Source: an uncultured Fidelibacterota bacterium (lineage in GTDB: Bacteria; Fidelibacterota; Marinisomatia; Marinisomatales; TCS55). From it: a stretch of DNA of 13,515 bases. The stretch covers positions 1 through 13,515 of the forward strand of contig CAJWGZ010000024.1 of the NCBI GenBank assembly GCA_913041075.1, read 5' to 3'. Position 1 is the first letter of the stretch. Each line of letters begins with the position of its first letter. Under the pieces are notes generated by a model. The model was not told where the DNA came from and ran no database searches. It was given only the letters and a program-made list of their open reading frames with translations. Both the position numbers and the translations under genes were made by a program. Shown piece by piece: positions 1-7,034 of the stretch.

Positions 1-195
1 ATCGATCGAAAAAGCAGGATTATAATGAAAGACGGCTACAGAATATCCGAACAGGCGAAATCAATTTGGTCTGTGGATCCGGGTATTCGCGTTAGGGTTG
101 CCACTTCTGCGCCCATGTGCACGAAAACTAAAGAGAGTCTTCGGCAGGTTAACATTGAGGTCCTGGAATTAAACTCACTAAATATTTCTTTATAA
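1..195 (+). CDS. C-terminal 64 residues of an unrecognised protein (5' end outside window)
   Basis: Reading frame 1 is open from the left edge to a TAA at 193-195, giving 64 residues. The A of that stop is also the first base of the next gene's ATG (TAATG overlap), the arrangement of translationally coupled genes in one operon, which is the main reason to believe the frame is coding. The peptide is basic with several hydrophobic strand-like stretches: it contains MKDGYRISEQAKSIW, then VRVATSAPMCTKTKESL, and ends NIEVLELNSLNISL. There is no membrane segment. I do not recognise the family. The strand-turn-helix pattern (RVRVATSAP, then a helix, then EVLEL) looks like part of an alpha/beta fold, but that is only an impression. 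An internal ATG at 25 is in frame but is probably not the start, because codons upstream of it are also open. Confidence 0.65.
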   Translation: MDRKSRIIMKDGYRISEQAKSIWSVDPGIRVRVATSAPMCTKTKESLRQVNIEVLELNSLNISL

Positions 196-1613
196 TGCTG
201 AAATATATATTGCCGCAGGACAAACCCGTTTCCAAGGAGTTGTTCACGCTGGCGTTCCCAGTAATTTTATCCAACTTGAGTCGGGTTCTTATGAGCGTGG
301 TTGATGTTGCCATGGTGGGCAGGCTTGGTGCTGCGGCCCTAGCGGCCACCGGCATGGGCGCCATGCTTTTTTGGGGAGCCCTGAGTCTGGTTATTGGTAT
401 CCGGACGGGAGTTCAGACCGTTGCGTCCAGGCGATTGGGACAAAAAAAATATGATCAATGCGGCACCGCCCTCCACAACGGGCTTTTAATGGCGACAGTT
501 TATGGTCTTCCGATGTCCATCGCCGGATGGTTGTTGGCGAAGAATTTCATCCCGTTTTTTATTAATGACATAAAAGCAACACCGCTTACCGTTGAGTATT
601 CTTCGATTATTTTCCTTGGTCTTCTTTTCTCGGCCTATAGCTTTGTTTTCCAAGGTTTTTACACGGGTGTTGAAAAAACAAAAATTCACATGAGGGTCAG
701 CATTACTAGTAATGTAATCAATGTATATTTAAACGCTGGACTCATTTATGGATCTGAGGGGGTAAAATTATTTTTTTCTGAAACTGCCCCACCCCTTTCT
801 TTTTTATCTCATCTTTGGCAGTGGACAACTTTTCCAGCAATGGGCGTTAAGGGTGCTGCCATAGCAACCCTTGTTGCGTCGCTCTGGATGTTTGTCCATT
901 ACGGCGCATATCTTTTTTCAAAACAGATCAAATCAAGGTTTGCTGTTTTATCGTTATCAGTAAACGGTGTAATGATGAACCGTCAACTTAGATTGGCTGC
1001 ACCGCAAGGATTGCAGGAAATGTTTATTGCCGTTGGGTGGTCTATGTTTTATAAAATAGTTGGCATGATAGGGCTTATAGAGTTGGCAACTACTGAGCTT
1101 TTATTTACTATAATGCATGCGTCATTTATGCCCGCACTGGGGGTGGGACAAGCCTGTTCAACCCTTGTAAGCAAATATATGGGTGAAAATAAGATAAACA
1201 AATCCGAAGCGAGCATTAAAGAGTCAATTCGTTTGGCGGAATATATTATGGGCGTTATGGGATTAAGCTTTATTCTGTTTCCAAAATATTATTTGTTTAT
1301 TTTTACTGATGATCCAGAAATTCTTCGGATGGGGATTTTCGGTTTGCGGATGATAGGAGCCGTGCAGTTTTTAGATGCTATAGGCTTTGTTCTTTGGTTT
1401 GCGTTGTCCGGCGCAGGCAATACGCTATTTCCTGCTGTTGTAGAGTCATGTCTAACCTGGGGTGTTATTGTTTTAGGGAGCTATGTGTTTGGGGTCGTTC
1501 TAGGATTGGGCTTTAAAGCGCTTTGGTTGCTGTTTCCTGTTTATATGGGTTTATTTGCAGGAATAATGGTTTGGAAGGTACGAAGGGGAGATTGGAAAAA
1601 TATTCAAATATGA
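195..1613 (+). CDS. MATE family efflux transporter (multidrug/Na+ antiporter)
   Basis: An inner-membrane antiporter of the MATE (NorM/DinF-like) family, which typically exports cationic drugs or metabolites in exchange for Na+ or H+. The 472 residues fit the usual 440-480 and are hydrophobic throughout, with about 12 membrane segments in two similar halves. The N-terminal half carries the family signature: FPVILSNLSRVLMSVVD, then VAMVGRLGAAALAATGMG, placing the conserved Asp at residue 37 and the VGRLG loop at 41-45. The second half begins near residue 255 with LAAPQGLQEMFIAVGW and later shows FALSGAGNTLFPAVVES, a typical MATE helix. The start is the ATG overlapping the upstream stop; no Shine-Dalgarno precedes it, so coupling to the upstream gene is likely. 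The substrate cannot be read from the sequence. Its place directly ahead of the pyruvate dehydrogenase genes is probably operon organisation and not a functional link. Confidence 0.92.
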   Translation: MLKYILPQDKPVSKELFTLAFPVILSNLSRVLMSVVDVAMVGRLGAAALAATGMGAMLFWGALSLVIGIRTGVQTVASRRLGQKKYDQCGTALHNGLLMATVYGLPMSIAGWLLAKNFIPFFINDIKATPLTVEYSSIIFLGLLFSAYSFVFQGFYTGVEKTKIHMRVSITSNVINVYLNAGLIYGSEGVKLFFSETAPPLSFLSHLWQWTTFPAMGVKGAAIATLVASLWMFVHYGAYLFSKQIKSRFAVLSLSVNGVMMNRQLRLAAPQGLQEMFIAVGWSMFYKIVGMIGLIELATTELLFTIMHASFMPALGVGQACSTLVSKYMGENKINKSEASIKESIRLAEYIMGVMGLSFILFPKYYLFIFTDDPEILRMGIFGLRMIGAVQFLDAIGFVLWFALSGAGNTLFPAVVESCLTWGVIVLGSYVFGVVLGLGFKALWLLFPVYMGLFAGIMVWKVRRGDWKNIQI

Positions 1614-1690
1614 AATCCACCAAGAAACAATATCTTCCTTATTATAAGATTAACCCAGAGGCGTTAATTTACAGACTGTGTCGAACCTAA
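1610..1690 (+). CDS. Possible 26-residue small ORF bridging the MATE gene and aceE
   Basis: An ATG at 1610-1612 overlaps the TGA of the MATE gene (ATGA). It opens a 26-codon frame that covers the whole gap before aceE and stops at TAA 1688-1690, ten bases inside the aceE coding sequence. The peptide starts MKSTKKQYLPYYKINPEA; it is basic and tyrosine-rich, with no membrane segment or known motif. A frame this short can arise by chance. In its favour is the exact bridging: ribosomes leaving the MATE gene could restart here and stop beside the aceE GTG, delivering them to a start that otherwise has only a distant AGAGG. It could be a coupling leader, a small protein, or nothing. Confidence 0.25.
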   Translation: MKSTKKQYLPYYKINPEALIYRLCRT

Positions 1691-4335
1691 ATAGAGAAGA
1701 CGTTGACCCGCAAGGGACCCAAGAATGGATAGAGTCTCTTGAAGATGAAATTGAAGAGCGCGGTTTCGAGCGTACAAGGCATTTATTAGAAAAATTAGTA
1801 GATTATGCCTCTACTCGTGGTGCGCGCCTACCCTTTAACACAAACACTCCTTTTGTAAATACTATTATTACAGACCAAGAGCCTGAATTTCCAGGAAACC
1901 GGGATACCGAAAGAAAAATAAAATCTCTTGTTAGGTGGAACGCAATGGCAATGGTGGTAAACGCAAATAAAAAATCCCCAGGTATTGGCGGACATATATC
2001 AACCTATGCGTCTGCAGCTAATTTATATGAAATAGGATTTAATCATTTTTTTAAAGGACCCAACCACCCGCAAGGTAGTGATCTAGTTTATTTTCAGGGA
2101 CACGCATCTCCAGGTATATATGCACGATCCTATTTAGAAGGAAGACTTAATGAAGAAAAGATAGACGCATTTCGCCGCGAACTTTCGTCAAATGGAGGCC
2201 TGTCATCGTATCCCCACCCTTGGCTGATGCCAGATTTTTGGCAATTTGCTACAGTATCAATGGGGTTGGGCCCATTATTGGCTGTTTATCAAGCTAGGTT
2301 CATGAACTATTTAATTGACCGCGGCCTAATGGAAAACACGGGTCGCAAAGTATGGGCTTTTCTCGGTGATGGTGAAATGGATGAACCAGAATCGCTAGGC
2401 GGCTTAACGCTGGCATCAAGAGAAAAGCTTGATAATCTAATTTTTGTTGTCAACTGTAATTTGCAAAGGTTGGATGGCCCGGTTAGAGGAAACAGTAAGG
2501 TAATCCAAGAGCTGGAGGGCGCTTTTCGTGGTGCCGGATGGAATGTAATCAAAGTTATTTGGGGTTCAGATTTCGATCAATTGCTTGAACATAAAAACGG
2601 GGATTTATTCTTGCGTCGTGCCGAAGAGGTTGTTGACGGTGATTTACTAAAGTACGTTGTCGAAGGCGGAAGCTACCTTCGCGAACACTTTTATGGTAAA
2701 TATCCAGAGTTATTAGAAATGGTAGCACACATTAATGATGAAGATCTTGGGAAAATGCGAATTGGCGGGCACGACCCAATCAAAGTGTTTGCCGCGTATT
2801 CAGAGGCGGTTAAGACAAAAGGAAGACCCACAGTTATTCTTGCCAGAACTATAAAAGGATATGGCTTAGGTGAGGCGGGAGAAGGACGAAACATCACTCA
2901 TCAACAAAAAAAACTTAACGACGAAGAACTATTATATTTCCGCGATCGTTTTGACATACCGTTGTCTGATTCTGAAGCATCTATAGCTCCATTTTATAAA
3001 CCGAATGATAAAAGCGATGAAATAATATATATTAAAAACCAGCGCAAGAAGTTGGGCGGGTTTTTACCCCATCGTCGCAGACAAGGCCCCGCTATAAAAA
3101 TCCCTGATATATCATTATTTCAAGAGCTGTTGGACGGCTCAGGCGATCGGGAAATCTCAACCACAAAGGCTTTCGTTCGAATGCTTACAATTCTAACAAA
3201 AGATAAAATTATCGGGAAAAACATTGTTCCTATAATACCAGATGAGGCACGAACGTTTGGCATGGATCCTTTATTTAGACAGCTCGGTATTTATGCCCAC
3301 GGGGGCCAAATGTATGATCCCGTCGATTCTGATCAATTTCTTTATTATAAGGAAGCCTCCGATGGGCAAATTTTGGAGGAGGGCATCAATGAGGCCGGGG
3401 CAATATCATCTTTTGTGGCGGCGGGCACAAGCTACAGTACGAACGGTATTAACACGATTCCTTTTTATATTTATTATTCTATGTTTGGTTTTCAAAGAAT
3501 TTGGGATTTTATTTGGGCTGCAGGCGATATGCGTACAAGGGGTTTTTTGGTGGGCGGTACTGCAGGTAGAACAACGCTCAACGGTGAGGGCTTACAACAC
3601 CAAGATGGACACAGCCATTTGGCCGCCGCCGCCACCCCCAATATTAGAGCCTATGATTTAGCTTATGGCTATGAGATTGCTACAGTAGTGCATCGTGGCC
3701 TTAAAGATATGTATGAAAAAGGGAAGGATGTTATATATTACTTAACTGTCGAAAACGAAAATTATATACACCCAGCCATAAAAGAAGGTGTAAGTGAAGA
3801 TATCATCAAAGGGCTTTATAAAATCAAAGCTACAGACAAACCAACCATACGACTGCTTGGTAGTGGCCCCCTAATGGGAGAAACCCTTGCAGCCGCGGAA
3901 CTATTAAAAAAAGACTGGGGCATAGAGCCTGGTATATGGAACGTTACCAGTTTCAGTGAATTGCGGCGGGACGCAGAAGAGACAGAGCGATGGAACCTGA
4001 TTCATCCCGACAAGAAACCCAGGCAATCCCACCTAGAGATTAAGTTGAGCAAGCATAGCGTACCTACAGTTGTGTCTTCTGATTATGTAAAAATGGTATC
4101 TGAGCAAATTGGACCCTATGTTCCCGGGCCGTACTATGCTTTAGGCACGGACGGGTTTGGCCGCAGTGACACCCGGGAAAATCTCCGCCATTTCTTTGAA
4201 GTGGATCGTTATTATATTGTCCTCACTGCCATTCGAGCCCTTGCTTTAGATGGAAAACTGGATATGTCCAAAGCGGACGAAGTAATGAAGAAATATAATT
4301 TAAACCCGGAAAAACCGAGCCCCATAACGGTTTAA
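1678..4335 (+). CDS. aceE: Pyruvate dehydrogenase E1 component, homodimeric type
   Basis: E1 of the pyruvate dehydrogenase complex: thiamine-diphosphate-dependent decarboxylation of pyruvate and reductive acetylation of the E2 lipoyl group, in the cytoplasm. The 885 residues match the family (E. coli AceE 887) and align end to end. Visible: the ThDP-binding GDGEMDEPES at 230-239 followed by NCNLQRLDGPV from 259; the active-site-loop His 408 (GRNITHQQKKLN; E. coli His407); the cofactor-activating Glu 572 (EGINEAGA; E. coli Glu571); and LQHQDGHSH in the pyrimidine-binding part. The C-terminal domain ends with LGTDGFGRSDTRENLRHFFEVD, also canonical. The start is a GTG at 1678: an in-frame TAA at 1651 leaves no ATG upstream, and the next residues (NREDVDPQGTQEW) match the family N-terminus. 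An AGAGG lies at 1657-1661, 16 bases away, farther than usual. aceF follows after 8 bases. Confidence 0.98.
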   Translation: MSNLNREDVDPQGTQEWIESLEDEIEERGFERTRHLLEKLVDYASTRGARLPFNTNTPFVNTIITDQEPEFPGNRDTERKIKSLVRWNAMAMVVNANKKSPGIGGHISTYASAANLYEIGFNHFFKGPNHPQGSDLVYFQGHASPGIYARSYLEGRLNEEKIDAFRRELSSNGGLSSYPHPWLMPDFWQFATVSMGLGPLLAVYQARFMNYLIDRGLMENTGRKVWAFLGDGEMDEPESLGGLTLASREKLDNLIFVVNCNLQRLDGPVRGNSKVIQELEGAFRGAGWNVIKVIWGSDFDQLLEHKNGDLFLRRAEEVVDGDLLKYVVEGGSYLREHFYGKYPELLEMVAHINDEDLGKMRIGGHDPIKVFAAYSEAVKTKGRPTVILARTIKGYGLGEAGEGRNITHQQKKLNDEELLYFRDRFDIPLSDSEASIAPFYKPNDKSDEIIYIKNQRKKLGGFLPHRRRQGPAIKIPDISLFQELLDGSGDREISTTKAFVRMLTILTKDKIIGKNIVPIIPDEARTFGMDPLFRQLGIYAHGGQMYDPVDSDQFLYYKEASDGQILEEGINEAGAISSFVAAGTSYSTNGINTIPFYIYYSMFGFQRIWDFIWAAGDMRTRGFLVGGTAGRTTLNGEGLQHQDGHSHLAAAATPNIRAYDLAYGYEIATVVHRGLKDMYEKGKDVIYYLTVENENYIHPAIKEGVSEDIIKGLYKIKATDKPTIRLLGSGPLMGETLAAAELLKKDWGIEPGIWNVTSFSELRRDAEETERWNLIHPDKKPRQSHLEIKLSKHSVPTVVSSDYVKMVSEQIGPYVPGPYYALGTDGFGRSDTRENLRHFFEVDRYYIVLTAIRALALDGKLDMSKADEVMKKYNLNPEKPSPITV

Positions 4336-4343
4336 GAAAAAAG

Positions 4344-5603
4344 ATGATTAAAGATATAATCCTTCCGGATTTAGGCGAAGGTATCGAAGGCGCTGAAGTC
4401 AGCGAAGTGGCCGTTGCTCCCGGTGACACCATTACAGCGGAAGACACCATCCTTGTTTTAGAATCGGATAAGGCCTCTATGGAAATTCCTGCAGAAGTTA
4501 ACGGAACGGTCACAGAGATCGCTGTTGCTGCTGGAGATGAAGTGAAAACAGGGCAAATCCTTATTAAGATTGAAATTTCCGATTCCACTGACGCTATAGT
4601 GGAAGAGCCCGTTCTTTCCAAAGAAACAGACCAGATTGCAACATCCACTGAAAAAGAAAAACCCCCGGAGGCCACCCTGTATCCAGCCATAGAAGATACA
4701 AGCTCAACTGAGAATGTATTTGCTTCCCCCGGCGTCCGGCGGCTTGCCAGGGAACTAGGGATCAATCTTCAAATTATAAAAGGGTCGGGACCCAAAAGGC
4801 GCGTTACTAAAGATGACCTTAACGGCTATATAAAATTGCAAATGGCCATGTCTGCAGGATCAATTCCGGCGCCACAGCCTGTGATTGATTTTTCTCAATG
4901 GGGTGATGTTGAAGTCCAAAAACTTACCAAAATAAAACGAATCACTGGTGAGCGCCTTCAACAGGCATGGCAATTAATTCCCCACGTTACGCAGTTTGAC
5001 GCAGCAGACATCACTGACTTGGATTCTCTAAGGAAAGAGGTGAAAAAAGCAGGTGCTGAAAAAGGCATCAAAGTAACCTTTTTGCCGTTTTTGATGAAAG
5101 CCTTGTCAGTCGTTTTAAAGGAAATGCCTGAGTTCAACAGTTCCTTGGACCACAACAACGAGAACTTAGTCTTAAAAAATTATTATCATTTAGGGGTCGC
5201 TGTTGATACACCGAGAGGGCTTACTGTTCCGGTAGTCCGGGATGTGGATCAAAAATCCGTATTTGAACTTTCGGATGAACTCATGGATTTGAGCTCTCGC
5301 GCCAGAGACAAAAAACTCAAACCCAATGAATTGAAAGGAGGAACGTTTACAATCTCAAGCTTGGGCGGAATTGGCGGCACAGGATTTTCACCCATTGTAA
5401 ACCCCCCTGAGGTAGCCATCATGGGAGTCTCTCGTAGTGCATGGAAAGAAGTTTACGATAAAGTATCCAGAGAGTTTGTTGCAAAATTTATCATGCCGTT
5501 TTCATTGTCTTATGATCATAGGGTGATTGATGGTGCAGCCGCAGCTGCATTTACGTCAAGGTTTGCCGATGTATTATCAGACTTAGATCATTTTAAAGAT
5601 TAG
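4344..5603 (+). CDS. aceF: Dihydrolipoamide acetyltransferase, E2 of pyruvate dehydrogenase
   Basis: E2 forms the core of the pyruvate dehydrogenase complex and transfers the acetyl group from lipoyl-lysine to CoA. The 419 residues hold one lipoyl domain (about 1-77) with lipoyl-Lys 43 in ESDKASMEIP; an acidic, Thr/Pro-containing flexible linker (about 78-124); an E1/E3-binding domain (about 126-164, FASPGVRRLARELGI to VTKDDLNGYI); a short linker; and the catalytic acetyltransferase domain from about 190 to the end. The catalytic signature SYDHRVIDG is present, with His 392 and Asp 396, preceded by the conserved GGTFTISSLGGIGGTGFSPI. E. coli AceF has three lipoyl domains; one copy makes this protein about 210 residues shorter but is common in other bacteria. 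The ATG sits 8 bases after aceE behind an A-rich AAGAAAAAAG stretch, so coupled expression with aceE is likely. Confidence 0.97.
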   Translation: MIKDIILPDLGEGIEGAEVSEVAVAPGDTITAEDTILVLESDKASMEIPAEVNGTVTEIAVAAGDEVKTGQILIKIEISDSTDAIVEEPVLSKETDQIATSTEKEKPPEATLYPAIEDTSSTENVFASPGVRRLARELGINLQIIKGSGPKRRVTKDDLNGYIKLQMAMSAGSIPAPQPVIDFSQWGDVEVQKLTKIKRITGERLQQAWQLIPHVTQFDAADITDLDSLRKEVKKAGAEKGIKVTFLPFLMKALSVVLKEMPEFNSSLDHNNENLVLKNYYHLGVAVDTPRGLTVPVVRDVDQKSVFELSDELMDLSSRARDKKLKPNELKGGTFTISSLGGIGGTGFSPIVNPPEVAIMGVSRSAWKEVYDKVSREFVAKFIMPFSLSYDHRVIDGAAAAAFTSRFADVLSDLDHFKD

Positions 5604-5608
5604 GGCCA

Positions 5609-7027
5609 ATGGGAGAATTAAGGCAGACAGAGCTTGTTGTAATTGGTGCCGGTCCCGGCGGATATGCTGCGGCCTTCCGCGCCGCTGACTTAGGGAAACA
5701 GGTTCTGCTTATTGATCGCGATCCGGAATTGGGCGGCGTTTGTCTCAATCGTGGCTGTATTCCATCTAAAGCGTTGCTTCATATTTCCAAGGTTATGGAT
5801 GAGGCAACGAAATTAGAAAAAATGGGCGTCAAATATGGTAAGCCGGAGATTGACATTGATCAGGTGCGAGACCATAAAAATAAAATTGTTTCCCAATTGA
5901 ATAGCGGCATTGCCCAAATGGCCAATGCAAGAAAAGTGGAAACCATCCAGGGACTTGCTTCATTTGTATCCAACACAGAATTAAAAGTCCAAACTGATAC
6001 AAACGATGTAACTATTACATTTGGCCAATGTATTATTGCTGGTGGTTCTACATCAGCCATGATTCCTGGTGTACCCACAGATCATCCTTCTGTAATAACA
6101 TCTCGCACAGCCCTGGACCTAGAAGACATTCCTGAAAGATTATTAGTTGTTGGCGGTGGCGCTATTGGTCTTGAACTTGGACAGGTGTACGCTGCTCTTG
6201 GGACCAAAGTATCTGTCGTAGAATATTTACCCAACCTTCTTCCTGGTACAGATTCGGACCTAGTAAAACCACTACAGCGAAAACTAAAAAAACAGTGTGA
6301 AGCCATTCAGCTTTCATCAAAAGTGACAAAGGTTGAAGCCAACAAAGACGGAACCTTAACTGTCACGATCAAAAACGAAAAAGGGTCTAGCACAGAAGTA
6401 TTCAATAAAGTATTGGTGTCTGTAGGACGAAAACCGAATACTGGTTTATTGAATATTGAAGCCACAGATGTTAAAGTGAATGATCGCGGCTTTATTCAGG
6501 TGGATGTGTACCAACGTACTTCAGAAAAAAATATTTTTGCAATCGGTGATATTGTAGGAGATCCTATGTTAGCCCATAAAGCAACCCATGAAGGAAAAGT
6601 TGCAGCGGAGGTGGCATCAGGTCATCCGGCAGCTTTCGATGTACGAGCCATTCCATCTGTGGTTTATACAGACCCGGAGGTGGCATGGGCAGGCCTAACA
6701 GAAACAAATGCAAAAGAAAACGAAATACCTTACGAAAAGGGAGAATTTCCCTGGTCAGCCAGCGGGAAAGCCATTGCCATGGGCGCCAATCAGGGCAAAA
6801 CAAAAATTCTATTCGATCCGGAAACTAAACAGGTGCTAGGTGTAGGCATTGTTGGCCCTGGCGCAGGCGATATGATTTCTGAAGGTATGTTGGCAATTGA
6901 AATGGGGGCAGACGCAGAGGATATTGGCCTTACAGTGCATCCACACCCCACACTAAGCGAAACAGTAGGTTTGGCCGCAGAGGCGTTTACAGGGACAATT
7001 ACAGACCTCTACTTACAGAAAAAGTGA
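5609..7027 (+). CDS. lpd: Dihydrolipoamide dehydrogenase, E3 of pyruvate dehydrogenase
   Basis: The FAD flavoprotein that reoxidises dihydrolipoyl-E2 with NAD+, completing the pyruvate dehydrogenase cycle; it may also serve other 2-oxoacid complexes and the glycine cleavage system. The 472 residues match the family. In order: the FAD-binding GAGPGG at 13-18; the redox-active disulfide Cys45/Cys50 in GGVCLNRGCIPSKALL; the NAD-binding VVGGGAIGLELG from about 180 (glycines 182, 184 and 187); the second FAD contact AIGDIVGDPMLAHKA from 311; and the dimer-interface catalytic pair His446/Glu451 in HPHPTLSE, completing the active site of the partner subunit. There is no N-terminal lipoyl domain, unlike the fused E3 proteins of some bacteria. 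The ATG lies 5 bases after the aceF stop, with only weak GGG as a possible ribosome contact, so translation is probably coupled. Confidence 0.97.
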   Translation: MGELRQTELVVIGAGPGGYAAAFRAADLGKQVLLIDRDPELGGVCLNRGCIPSKALLHISKVMDEATKLEKMGVKYGKPEIDIDQVRDHKNKIVSQLNSGIAQMANARKVETIQGLASFVSNTELKVQTDTNDVTITFGQCIIAGGSTSAMIPGVPTDHPSVITSRTALDLEDIPERLLVVGGGAIGLELGQVYAALGTKVSVVEYLPNLLPGTDSDLVKPLQRKLKKQCEAIQLSSKVTKVEANKDGTLTVTIKNEKGSSTEVFNKVLVSVGRKPNTGLLNIEATDVKVNDRGFIQVDVYQRTSEKNIFAIGDIVGDPMLAHKATHEGKVAAEVASGHPAAFDVRAIPSVVYTDPEVAWAGLTETNAKENEIPYEKGEFPWSASGKAIAMGANQGKTKILFDPETKQVLGVGIVGPGAGDMISEGMLAIEMGADAEDIGLTVHPHPTLSETVGLAAEAFTGTITDLYLQKK

Positions 7028-7034
7028 AGAATTA

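Noticed and set aside
3242..3661. 139-codon plus-strand open frame inside aceE
   Set aside because: It is an alternative frame across the highly conserved part of aceE (around Glu572 and HQDGHSH); the true frame is certain there.
4223..4765. 180-codon minus-strand open frame over the aceE/aceF junction
   Set aside because: It lies opposite two strongly conserved genes, including the lipoyl domain of aceF, and its Ser/Ile-rich translation resembles no family; it is an antisense shadow.
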